Origin: Archangium violaceum
Lineage (GTDB): Bacteria; Myxococcota; Myxococcia; Myxococcales; Myxococcaceae
Direction of reading: 5' to 3'
Length of the DNA stretch: 64,000 nt
Assembly: GCF_016859125.1 (NCBI RefSeq)
Contig: NZ_CP069338.1
Span: forward strand, 6,635,501 to 6,699,500
Shown here piece by piece: positions 1 through 7,783 of this stretch; position 1 is the stretch's first letter; every line of letters begins with the position of its first letter. The translations under genes and the position numbers were made by a program. Under the pieces are notes generated by a model, which ran no database searches, was not told the origin of the DNA, and worked only from the letters and a program-made list of their open reading frames with translations.

Positions 1-404
1 TCGTTGAGGACCTTGTGGACGATGTCCGGGACGGTCATCTCCTGGAAGATGCGGCTCTTGCGGGTGTGCCGGAGCGTCCACAGGCGGGGCACCACCGTGA
101 CGCGGTAGCGCTGGCGCTCCGGTCCCCGGTTGGCGTCCCAGCGCACCACGCGCGACGCGATGCCATGGAAGAAGCGCGCCGTCCCGTCACCGAGCTGCAC
201 CTGCAGCAGCGCGTTCTGGCCCAGCAGTGCCTTCTCGTCCACGTCCACGTCCGGAGGCGCCGCCAGGGTGACCTCGACGGAGTAGGGCTGGGAGACCGTC
301 TCGTCGGCCTCGAATCCCACGACGGCCAGCTCGCCCATGGCGTGGGGACCGATCTGGAATTCGAACTCGGGCTGATTGGCCTGGAGTGCAGCGGTCGCGA
401 TCAC
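1..404 (-). CDS. vgrG: VgrG-like type VI secretion tip protein (N-terminal part)
   Basis: Partial gene that runs off the left edge; only about 134 N-terminal residues are visible. A GTG start at 404 sits four bases after a GGGGGGAAG ribosome-binding stretch. The visible protein has the phage gpD-like VgrG opening: a beta-rich segment (EFEFQIGPHAMGELAVVGFE), then ALLGQNALLQVQL, then the family hallmark IFQEMTVPDIVHKVLNE. VgrG trimers cap the Hcp tube and puncture target cells, often carrying effectors. No other T6SS gene is in view, so whether this is the core-locus or an orphan effector-linked copy cannot be told. A C-terminal effector extension would lie outside the window. Confidence 0.85.
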   Translation of the reverse strand, partial: MIATAALQANQPEFEFQIGPHAMGELAVVGFEADETVSQPYSVEVTLAAPPDVDVDEKALLGQNALLQVQLGDGTARFFHGIASRVVRWDANRGPERQRYRVTVVPRLWTLRHTRKSRIFQEMTVPDIVHKVLN

Positions 405-625
405 GAACTTCCCCCCTTTGGGTAACTCGACTCCTGCGAGTGTACCCTGTCTTCGGGTCCGTTCGCATCACCTCGGACCACGTCAGGAAAGACACGAGAG
501 GCACGAAACTCCTCGGGGCCCAGCGAGCGAGCGCCCCACGGACTCGGAAACGCTCGGATGGGTAATGGTTCGCGTGGACGGTCGTGGCGGGTATGGCCGG
601 GAGAATATAAATCCGGGACTCGCTC

Positions 626-1432
626 ATGACCTCCCTGGATAGGAAGACGCGAGGACGCACCTCCCACGGGCGCCTCCAGGCTCTCGACGTGTACCTGCTC
701 CACCAGGAGCGCGAGCTGTTGACCCGGAGCGAGGGCGCGTGGGGGCGGGCCGCCTTCGTGGACCTGGGTTTCGGCGAGCATCCATGGACCACGCTCGAGA
801 GTGCCCGGGCCTTCCGCGAGCTCAACCCGAGGCTTCCCGTGGTGGGCGTGGAATTGGAGCCCCAGCGCGTGGAGTCCGCCCGGGAGCATGCCGACGCGCT
901 CACCGACTTCCGGCAGGGTGGCTTCGATCTGCCCCTGGGGCCCGGGGAGACCGTCCGCCTCATCCGCGCCATGAACCTGCTGCGCGGGTACCGCCCCGAG
1001 GAGGTGCCCGGCATCCACCAGAAGCTGGGCGGGGCGCTGCTCGAGGGCGGGCTGCTCGTCGAGGGCAGCACGGACACGTCCGGAGCCGTGCTGGTGGCGC
1101 ACCTGCTCCGGCGCGTTCCGGAGGGGCTCTCGCGCGAGGCCCTGCTGTTCCATACCGATTTCAGCCGCGGCTTCGCGCCCGTCCTCTTCCGCGACTGGTT
1201 ACCCCGGGACTTCCGTCGCCGGGTGAAGCCCGGGGAGCCCATCCACGCCTTCTTCGCCCAATGGATGGAGACCTGGCAGGAGGCACGCGAGGTGGGTCCC
1301 CTGGAGCCTCCCGAGGCCTTCCACCACTCCGTCCTCCGGCTGGCCACGCGCGTCGAGGGCCTTGTCACGGACGCGTGGCTGCTCGCTCGGGGCTACCTAC
1401 TCTGGAAGCCTCCCGGCGGTGTTTTCCGCTAG
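626..1432 (+). CDS. SAM-dependent methyltransferase-like protein, class I
   Basis: 268 residues. The segment AFVDLGFGEHPWTTLE (about 43-58) followed by VVGVELEPQRVESA (about 72-85) matches the SAM-binding motif I and the acidic end of strand 2 of Rossmann methyltransferases. It is followed by LIRAMNLLRGY, where motif IV usually lies. The substrate is unknown. The glycine loop is GFGEHP rather than GxGxG, so binding is likely but not certain. The ATG at 626 has only a weak purine stretch upstream. A TATAAA box lies at 606-611 without a clear -35. The stop is 14 bases before the TonB-receptor start, so the two may be co-transcribed. Confidence 0.6.
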   Translation: MTSLDRKTRGRTSHGRLQALDVYLLHQERELLTRSEGAWGRAAFVDLGFGEHPWTTLESARAFRELNPRLPVVGVELEPQRVESAREHADALTDFRQGGFDLPLGPGETVRLIRAMNLLRGYRPEEVPGIHQKLGGALLEGGLLVEGSTDTSGAVLVAHLLRRVPEGLSREALLFHTDFSRGFAPVLFRDWLPRDFRRRVKPGEPIHAFFAQWMETWQEAREVGPLEPPEAFHHSVLRLATRVEGLVTDAWLLARGYLLWKPPGGVFR

Positions 1433-1446
1433 CATGCGCCCCCACC

Positions 1447-4104
1447 GTGGCCCCGATCCGTTCCGCCCTCTGGTTGCTCCTCGCAGTCCTCTCCCTTTCC
1501 TCCGTGCGGGCGTGGGCCCAGTCCTACGACGGCGCGCGCAGGGAAGAGGTGGATGCTGGCGTCCATACCCCGGTGCTGACGAAGGCACCCGAGCTCATCC
1601 ACTTCGTGGAAGCCGTCTACCCGCCCGAGGCCGCGGCGATCGGCAAGACGGCCTCGGTGGAGATGCTCGTCACCATCGATGAGAAGGGCGCGGTGTCCGA
1701 CGCGCAGGTGGTGTCGCCCGTCGGCGATGGCTTCGACGAGGCGGCGCTCGCGGCGGTGCGGCAGTTCCAGTTCTCCCCGGCCGAGGTCGACGGCGCGCCG
1801 GCCCCCATTCAAATCCAGTACGTCTACAACTTCGTCCTCCAGCCGCCGAAGCCGGAGGAGTCCGCTCCGCCGCCGCCCCCTCCGCAGGCGACCCTCACCG
1901 GGCAACTGCTGGAGCGGGGCAGCCGCTCGCGCGTGGGTGGAGCCACGGTGCGCTGCGGGGATGACCCGGAGGCCTCCGAGGCCCTCTCGGACGAGGAGGG
2001 CCGCTTCACCCTGAAGGTGGTGCCCGGCGTCTGTGACGTGCGCGTGGTGGCCAATGACTACCACCTCTACACCACGCAGGAGACGCTCGCTCCGAACGAG
2101 ACGACGGAGGTCATCTTCTATCTGCTGCCCAAGGCCCCGGGCTTCGAGACGGTGGTGCGCGGCGTACGCGAGAAGAAGGAGGTGGTGCGCCGCACCCTGG
2201 AGCGCCAGGAGTTGCAGAAGGTACCGGGTACCTTCGGAGACCCCATCCGCGTGGTGCAGAACCTGCCCGGCGTGGCGCGCGCGCCCCTCATCTCCGGCCA
2301 GCTCATCGTGCGTGGCGCGGCGCCGGACCAGACGCTCACCTTCTTCGACGGCGTGCAGGTGCCGCTGCTCTACCACCTGGGCGGCGGGCCTTCGGTGCTC
2401 AACGCCGAGTTCATCGACCGCGTGGACTTCTTCCCGGGCGGCTTCGGCTCTCGCTACGGCCGGGCGGTGGGCGGTGCCGTGGACGTGGCCACGCGCAAGG
2501 GCGCCAGTGACACGCTGCACGGCTCGGTGAAGGTGGATCTGCTGGACTCGGGCTTCTTCGTCGAGACCCCCGTCACGGATGGCATCTCCGTCGCCGCCGC
2601 CGCGCGGCGCTCGTACGTGGACGTGCTCCTGCCCTTCGTGCTGCCCGAAGACCCCGAGGGCGGAACGTTGCTCGTGCTGCCGCGCTACTGGGACTACCAG
2701 GTCCGCATGGACTTCGGCGGGAAGCGCGGGAGCGAGCCCTCCGCGGCCGGACGCCACAGTGGGTACGTGATGGCCTTCGGCTCGGACGACATCCTGAACG
2801 TGGTGGCCTCCGGCGGCGGACGCAACCGCGACGTCACCGTGGACGCGCACACGCTCTTCCATCGCGTCACGGGCAACTGGACGTATCGCCTCGGCAACCT
2901 CACCTCGGTGTTCACCCCGTACGCGGGCTATGACCTGGCCAGCCTCGGCTTCGGTGAGACGAATCTCGACGCGAACATCTGGTCGATCGGCGGGCGCGAG
3001 GATCTCTCGCTGGAGCTCACGTCCTGGCTCACCGCCCGCGCCGGCGCGGACACGCGCTTCGAGCACACGGTGGCCGAGGGCAAGCTGCCCGTCCTCGGTG
3101 GCGTCCAGTACCCGGCCTTCCCGGGCGCCGAGCCCAAGGCGGAGATGCAGGAGCTGAAGCGGACGGTCAACGCCTTCGATGGCGCGCTCTACGGAGAGCT
3201 GGACCTCGAGTTCGGGCCGGTGTCGCTGACGCCCGGCGTGCGGGCCACCTATGCCCGCATCTATGGCCAGCAGCGCGTTGTCTTCGACCCGCGGCTGTGG
3301 GCGCGCTACCAGCACTCGGAGAAGACGGCCGTCAAGGGCAGCGTGGGCCTCTACAGCCAGCCGCCCCAGGCGTTCAACCTGGAGCCCGCGCCGCTGGGCA
3401 ACCCGAACCTCAACCACGAGCGGGCCTTCCAGACGAGCCTGGGCGTGGAGCACCAGCTCACCGACGCCATCAGCGTGGACGTCACCGGCTACTTCAACCG
3501 GCGCTATGACCTGGTCGTCTCTCCGGGCGAGGCGGTGGTGAACGCGGACGGCACGCAGACGCGCTACCAGTACGGCAACCGGGGCCTGGGGCGAGCCTAT
3601 GGCATGGAGGTGATGCTGCGGCACGCGGTGACGCGCAACTTCTTCGGCTGGCTGGCCTACACCCTCAACCGCTCCGAGCAGCGGCGCGTGGGTGGCAACG
3701 ACTACCGCCTGACCACGTTCGACCAGACGCACATCCTCACCGCGGTGGCCAGCTACCGGCTGCCGTATGGCTTCGAGCTGGGCGCGCGCATGCGCTACGT
3801 CACCGGCAGGCCCACCACGCCGCTGCAGCACGTCTTCGACGTCTACGACGTGGATCGCAACGGCTTCGAGGGCACGTACGGCGAGACCAACTCCATCCGC
3901 TACACGCCCTTCCACCAGCTGGACCTGCGGCTGGAGAAGAGCTGGCTCTTCCAGAGCTGGACGCTCTCCGCCTACATCGACGTGCAGAACGTCTACAACG
4001 CCTCCAACGTGGAGGCGACCTTCACCGACTACCGCTACCGGGAGCTCTTCGAGGTGCCTGGCATCCCGATCCTCCCGGTCCTCGGCGTCAAGGGGAGCTT
4101 CTGA
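1447..4104 (+). CDS. TonB-dependent outer-membrane receptor with N-terminal TonB domain
   Basis: 885 residues from a GTG start at 1447, chosen because it begins a good signal peptide (SALWLLLAVLSLSSVRAWAQ). Domains in order: TonB C-terminal-type domain about 53-131 (EAVYPPEAAAIGKTASVEML to IQIQYVYNF); carboxypeptidase-regulatory-like beta domain about 147-225; plug about 237-350 (RVVQNLPGVARAPLISGQLI, then GGFGSRYGRAVGGAVDV); 22-strand-type barrel to the C-terminal aromatic VKGSF. It should import a large ligand across the outer membrane. The TonB-type domain sits at the periplasmic N terminus, where signalling domains usually lie. It precedes a lipoprotein gene by 3 bases, which suggests an outer-membrane receptor/lipoprotein pair. 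The ligand is not predictable from sequence. Confidence 0.9.
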   Translation: MAPIRSALWLLLAVLSLSSVRAWAQSYDGARREEVDAGVHTPVLTKAPELIHFVEAVYPPEAAAIGKTASVEMLVTIDEKGAVSDAQVVSPVGDGFDEAALAAVRQFQFSPAEVDGAPAPIQIQYVYNFVLQPPKPEESAPPPPPPQATLTGQLLERGSRSRVGGATVRCGDDPEASEALSDEEGRFTLKVVPGVCDVRVVANDYHLYTTQETLAPNETTEVIFYLLPKAPGFETVVRGVREKKEVVRRTLERQELQKVPGTFGDPIRVVQNLPGVARAPLISGQLIVRGAAPDQTLTFFDGVQVPLLYHLGGGPSVLNAEFIDRVDFFPGGFGSRYGRAVGGAVDVATRKGASDTLHGSVKVDLLDSGFFVETPVTDGISVAAAARRSYVDVLLPFVLPEDPEGGTLLVLPRYWDYQVRMDFGGKRGSEPSAAGRHSGYVMAFGSDDILNVVASGGGRNRDVTVDAHTLFHRVTGNWTYRLGNLTSVFTPYAGYDLASLGFGETNLDANIWSIGGREDLSLELTSWLTARAGADTRFEHTVAEGKLPVLGGVQYPAFPGAEPKAEMQELKRTVNAFDGALYGELDLEFGPVSLTPGVRATYARIYGQQRVVFDPRLWARYQHSEKTAVKGSVGLYSQPPQAFNLEPAPLGNPNLNHERAFQTSLGVEHQLTDAISVDVTGYFNRRYDLVVSPGEAVVNADGTQTRYQYGNRGLGRAYGMEVMLRHAVTRNFFGWLAYTLNRSEQRRVGGNDYRLTTFDQTHILTAVASYRLPYGFELGARMRYVTGRPTTPLQHVFDVYDVDRNGFEGTYGETNSIRYTPFHQLDLRLEKSWLFQSWTLSAYIDVQNVYNASNVEATFTDYRYRELFEVPGIPILPVLGVKGSF

Positions 4105-4107
4105 GTC

Positions 4108-5022
4108 ATGCGCCATCTGTCCGTCGTCCTCGGTCTGCTGCTGTGCTCCGCCTGTGTGGGGCCCGAGGACAACCCATCGAACGTGAAGGATCTGCGCGTG
4201 CTCGCCATCCGGATGGATCCTCCGGAGCTGTTCTCGGACACGTGCTCCACGGACCCCGCCGCGCTCATCGGCACCCTCGTGCGCCCGGTGCGCGTCACCG
4301 CGCTCATTCCGGATCCGGCCGGGGAGGGCCGCGACCTCGACTACACCCTGTGGGCCTGTGTCGACCCGGGTGATGAGACCTGCCAGGGCGAGCGCGTGGA
4401 GCTGGCCCGCGGCATCACCAAGGGGGGCGAGCTGGTCATCGACCTCTCCCCGGGGCCGGGCGCGGCGCGGCTGGAGGATGGCACGTTGGTCGCCCAGAAG
4501 GTGCTCGCGGAGGACACGTACCGGGGCCTGGGCGGCGTGCGCCTGCCCCTGGTGTTGTGGGTGCGCGGCGGTGATGAGCAGGTCTACGCGCAGAAGCTGA
4601 TGGTGTACGGCTGCCGCTTCTTCCCGGAGATGAAGCCCAATGAGCAGCCGGAGCTGCCGGGCCTGCTGTTGGAGGGCCAGCCGTGGGAGGTGGAGGTGGC
4701 GCGCGAGCTGTCCGGCCCGGGGCCCTTCAAGCTGGAGCCGCAGGACTTCTCCTCGCGCGAGGAGCCGTACGTGGTGCCTTCCTTCGATCTCAAACCGGTG
4801 CAGCTCGAGGAGTCCTGGGAGCTGAGCTGGATGAGCACGCTGGGAACCATCTCGCCCAACAACACGGGGGGGGCGGACCTGGGCGGCGGCGAGGAGCGGC
4901 ACAACGTGGAGTGGCGGCCTCCGTCGAACGCGCAGGCCCAGGAGGTCCGCTTCTGGGTGGTGGTGCGCGACGGGCGCGGCGGCATGTCCTGGGTGACGCG
5001 GACGGTGAAGTACACGCCGTGA
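4108..5022 (+). CDS. Outer-membrane-type lipoprotein, unknown function
   Basis: 304 residues. A short lipoprotein signal ends in the lipobox LLCSAC, with acylated Cys16. The mature part is beta-rich, and its Cys pairs (DTCSTD, WACVDPGDETC) suggest disulfides. I recognise no catalytic motif. It starts 3 bases after the TonB-receptor stop and is almost certainly translated from the same mRNA, so it may be the receptor's surface or periplasmic partner, like the ligand-capturing lipoproteins of SusC/SusD systems. It has no SusD-like TPR fold, so that is only an analogy. Confidence 0.75.
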   Translation: MRHLSVVLGLLLCSACVGPEDNPSNVKDLRVLAIRMDPPELFSDTCSTDPAALIGTLVRPVRVTALIPDPAGEGRDLDYTLWACVDPGDETCQGERVELARGITKGGELVIDLSPGPGAARLEDGTLVAQKVLAEDTYRGLGGVRLPLVLWVRGGDEQVYAQKLMVYGCRFFPEMKPNEQPELPGLLLEGQPWEVEVARELSGPGPFKLEPQDFSSREEPYVVPSFDLKPVQLEESWELSWMSTLGTISPNNTGGADLGGGEERHNVEWRPPSNAQAQEVRFWVVVRDGRGGMSWVTRTVKYTP

Positions 5023-5133
5023 GCCGCGCGAGCCGGACCGTACCTGCCGGCCGTGGCGCCAGGGGCTCGCGCCGGGCTACCGTGCGCGCATGCGATTCTT
5101 CCAGTTCGGACGCGGATTCGTGGGGGCGCGGCC

Positions 5134-5631
5134 ATGAGCACCCCTCGGGAACCGCTGCACAAGGGCATGCTCGTCGGTGGCATCGTCGTGGGTCTGGTCC
5201 TCGGCCTGGTGGTCGGCGGGTTCGGCGCGGCGATTCTTGGGTACACCCTCGTCAGGAAGGCGGAGCGGGAGGCGCGCCTGCGCTGGGCGCTCGTCCCGGT
5301 CATCGTCCCCCAGCGTGACTTCGCGCCGGGTGAGGTGCTGAAGCTCGATGATCTGGCGCAGCGCTCCGCCCCCGAGCAGCTCGTCACGTCCTCCATGGTT
5401 CGCTCGGATTCGGCGGCCAACCTGGTGGGCCAGGCGCTCACCGTCCCCGTCCAGGCCGGCGAGCCGCTGCGCTGGGCGTTCCTGGCGGCGGCCACGGAGA
5501 AGCTCGAGCCCTCGGAGCGCCGGCTCTCCGAGGAGTGCCAGCGCGCGCTCGACCTGCAACCGGACCGCCCCAGGCCGGATCGGACCGCGGGGAAGATCCG
5601 TGAACGGCTGGTCGGGGGAGGTTCGCCATGA
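5134..5631 (+). CDS. Membrane-anchored SAF-domain protein A
   Basis: 165 residues. The ATG at 5134 is preferred over upstream starts because it follows a G-rich site and directly precedes a glycine-rich transmembrane helix (about 11-40). One SAF domain (about 56-117: VIVPQRDFAPGEVL, then VTSSMVRSD, then LTVPVQAGEPLRW) resembles the CpaB/RcpC pilus-assembly and AFP-like SAF fold. Trp114 is followed 21 residues later by the protein's only cysteine (Cys135). It overlaps the next gene by four bases (ATGA). There are no other Tad/Flp genes around it, so a CpaB role is not supported by context. Confidence 0.75.
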   Translation: MSTPREPLHKGMLVGGIVVGLVLGLVVGGFGAAILGYTLVRKAEREARLRWALVPVIVPQRDFAPGEVLKLDDLAQRSAPEQLVTSSMVRSDSAANLVGQALTVPVQAGEPLRWAFLAAATEKLEPSERRLSEECQRALDLQPDRPRPDRTAGKIRERLVGGGSP

Positions 5632-6443
5632 GGTCCTTTCTCCTGGGCGCGCTGATCGGTCTCGTCGTGAGCTTCACGGTCATTGGCCTGCTCGCGGCCG
5701 GCACCATTCCGAAGCGGATGCGGGATGCCCGCTACGGTTGGGATCTGAAGCCCACCCTCACCCTCGCGAGGGATGTCGCGGCGGGCGAGGTGCTGAAGGA
5801 CGAGGACCTCGCGGAAGTCGCCTTCCCGGAGCAATTCGTTTCGGAGTCGTTCATCCTGCCCGCGGATCGGCGCGCGGTGGTCGGGAAGCCCCTCACCCTG
5901 GACATGGTGAAGGGAGATGTCCTGGCCTGGTCGATGTTCGCCCAACAGGAATCCCAGGAGCAGGTGCGCGCCTGCATCGCCAACGGGCGCGCCGCCTTCA
6001 AGGAGGCCGGTGAGCGAGCGCGGGATGCGGCCATCCAGGCCTTCACGCAGCGCAGTGGCCCGCCGCCCACGAGCCCCCCGCCGCCAGTGCCCGCCTTCAA
6101 GTTCGACGCGAAGGGCCTGACCCCGGTCGTCGTGTTGACGCAGGAGGTGGCCGAGGGAGACCGGATTCCCGCGTCGGCCCTGGAGAGCCGGAAGATGCCA
6201 CGGGCCCTGGTGACGCCGAGCCTGGTGCCCGGGGACGCCTTGGAGTCCGTGGTGGGGGCCCTGGCGGTGGTCGGGATGCAGCCGGGGGATGTGTTGCGCT
6301 GGCAGTTCCTGGATGACCCGGACCAGCCGCGCTCCACGGGCGCATGCGTGATGCAGGCCGGCGCGGAGGGCGACAAGGAGCGCTCCGCCGCGGCCAGGGC
6401 GAAGGCGGAGGCGTTCTTCGGTGTTGCCACGGAGGGTCACTGA
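5628..6443 (+). CDS. Membrane-anchored protein B with two SAF domains
   Basis: 271 residues: N-terminal membrane helix (about 4-26), SAF domain 1 (about 42-104), a helical linker ending in a proline stretch (PPPTSPPPPVPAF, about 145-157), and SAF domain 2 (about 164-228). Each SAF domain ends in a Trp (101 and 225) followed exactly 15 residues later by a lone Cys (116 and 240). Translation is coupled to protein A by the ATGA overlap. The Ala/Arg-rich C-terminal helix is probably periplasmic. No enzyme motif is seen. The pair of SAF units suggests internal duplication of the single-domain neighbours. Confidence 0.75.
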   Translation: MRSFLLGALIGLVVSFTVIGLLAAGTIPKRMRDARYGWDLKPTLTLARDVAAGEVLKDEDLAEVAFPEQFVSESFILPADRRAVVGKPLTLDMVKGDVLAWSMFAQQESQEQVRACIANGRAAFKEAGERARDAAIQAFTQRSGPPPTSPPPPVPAFKFDAKGLTPVVVLTQEVAEGDRIPASALESRKMPRALVTPSLVPGDALESVVGALAVVGMQPGDVLRWQFLDDPDQPRSTGACVMQAGAEGDKERSAAARAKAEAFFGVATEGH

Positions 6444-6444
6444 G

Positions 6445-6870
6445 ATGCGTCCACATCATCTGCTGCTGTTCGTGCCGCTGCTCGTGGTCGTGCTGGGCGC
6501 GCGGCCCGAAAAGGAGCGCCAGTCCTCCGCACCCGAACAGGTCTCCGTCACCGTCGCGGTGCGGGATCTCGCGACGGGCGAGCTTGTGACCGAGGCGGAT
6601 ATCACCAACGTCCTGGTGCCCAGGGAGTGGGTCACCTCGTCGCTCATCCAGTCGGACTCCCGCCAGTACATCATCGGGCAGCGCGTGCTCCTGCCCGTCA
6701 TGAAGGGAGACCTGCTCTCCTGGAACCTGTTCGAGACCACCGCCGACCCCACGCTCCGTGAGCGCTGCGCCAGCGCGACGGGCCAGCCGGAGACCGCGGC
6801 CGAACAGGTTTCGCGAGCGCGGCAGACCCTCGTCGAGCGCCCGCGGGAAGACGCCTCGCCGGGGCACTGA
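6445..6870 (+). CDS. Membrane-anchored SAF-domain protein C
   Basis: 141 residues from the ATG at 6445, one base after the previous stop and preceded by GGAGGG. A hydrophobic N-terminal segment (LLLFVPLLVVVLG, about 6-18) is either an anchor or a signal peptide. The SAF domain covers about 34-97 (VTVAVRDLATGELV, VPREWVTSSLIQSD, LPVMKGDLLSW). Trp93 and Cys108 are 15 apart, as in protein B. Third gene of the SAF operon. Confidence 0.72.
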   Translation: MRPHHLLLFVPLLVVVLGARPEKERQSSAPEQVSVTVAVRDLATGELVTEADITNVLVPREWVTSSLIQSDSRQYIIGQRVLLPVMKGDLLSWNLFETTADPTLRERCASATGQPETAAEQVSRARQTLVERPREDASPGH

Positions 6871-6925
6871 CGGCACGGAGATACGCGAGACCGGGGGAGG
6901 GGCTCTCGGCGAACCAGCTCAACCC

Positions 6926-7612
6926 CTACCCATTCGCGGGTGCGCATAGCCGCGCGCGCAGCGTGGCCACGGGGGTCTCCCAGTGTTCCTCGAACCAGAA
7001 GTCGAGGAACCGAGGGGACGCACGGCCACGGCGGTACGCGGCCCACAGCCGCCGCAGGTACTCGGACCGCCCGACGCCGGACTGTGGAACCTTGAAGTGC
7101 CCGATCGTGCCGTTCAGCAGGACGAACGCGGTGGTCCGGAGCCCCAGGTTGCCCAGGCAATACGCCTGCAGCTCCATCTCGCCCACCACGTCCGTGCCGT
7201 AGCCCGTCAGCACGTGCAACGGGTCATGCGTCTCGCGGTAGCGCTTGGAGAGGAAGTCGATGTCGTTCTTGATCTCGAGCGTCGTCTCGAAGGGCGAGAT
7301 CTTGTTGTCGCGGAAGTAGCGCGCGAACTCATGGCCGAGCGTTCCCTCGGGCAGGCGCTCGAGCGCGGCCAGATCCAGTTCCTTGCCCTGCAGGGAAGGG
7401 CGCTTGGACAGCATGCGGCGCCCGTCCTGGCTGCGCTGGAGCTGCTGGGCGAGCGATGCGTAGACGTTGACGTTCAGGCTCATGTTGAACGTCTGGCCGT
7501 AGGTGGGATTCGTCGGGTCGTTCTTGATCACCTCCAGGCACTGGCGCGCCACGCGCAGGCGGGTGAACAGGGAGGCGTCGTCGGGCAGGGACAAGGTCTG
7601 GGAATCGCTCAT
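6926..7612 (-). CDS. Coq4-family protein
   Basis: 228 residues with the Coq4 signature H-D-x-x-H-x11-E, seen as HDPLHVLTGYGTDVVGE. In the family this metal site supports ubiquinone biosynthesis; many bacterial homologues are uncharacterised. The start at 7612 (MSDSQTLSL) is chosen over the in-frame ATG at 7681, because that one overlaps the downstream edge of a good promoter (-35 at 7704-7709, -10 at 7681-7686). A 7-bp-arm inverted repeat lies between the promoter boxes, so repression by a dimeric regulator is likely. No quinone-pathway gene is next to it. Confidence 0.75.
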   Translation of the reverse strand: MSDSQTLSLPDDASLFTRLRVARQCLEVIKNDPTNPTYGQTFNMSLNVNVYASLAQQLQRSQDGRRMLSKRPSLQGKELDLAALERLPEGTLGHEFARYFRDNKISPFETTLEIKNDIDFLSKRYRETHDPLHVLTGYGTDVVGEMELQAYCLGNLGLRTTAFVLLNGTIGHFKVPQSGVGRSEYLRRLWAAYRRGRASPRFLDFWFEEHWETPVATLRARLCAPANG

Positions 7613-7680
7613 GGGAATCGGCTCACAGGCTTGGTGATGGGGGTTGACGGGGCTCAGCGCGGACAATCTCGGTTCATTCA

Positions 7681-7709
7681 TTTATACCGTAAACGGTATG
7701 CCAGGTAAA
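7681..7709 (-). promoter_or_regulatory. Sigma70-type promoter with embedded operator for the Coq4-like gene
   Basis: Read on the minus strand, TTTACC (7704-7709), a 17-base spacer and TATAAA (7681-7686). The inverted repeat ATACCGT-AA-ACGGTAT (7684-7699) fills the region between and overlapping the boxes, which is the layout of a TetR-type repressible promoter. The arms are perfect over 7 bp. The regulator is not identified; no TetR gene is adjacent. Confidence 0.5.
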
Positions 7710-7783
7710 ATGTCTGGTCAGCGTGCACGGCTCGGACTACCCCTTGAGCTGCACCGCCTCGGCGAAGGGGTCCCTGTAGCGGT

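Noticed and set aside
1429-4902. A 1157-codon open frame on the minus strand opposite the TonB receptor
   Set aside because: His/Arg/Gly-rich composition typical of an antisense shadow in high-G+C DNA. The plus strand encodes a complete receptor with signal peptide, plug and barrel.
5134-6870. A Tad/Flp pilus locus suggested by CpaB-like SAF domains
   Set aside because: No prepilin, CpaF ATPase, secretin or TadB/C gene accompanies the SAF genes.
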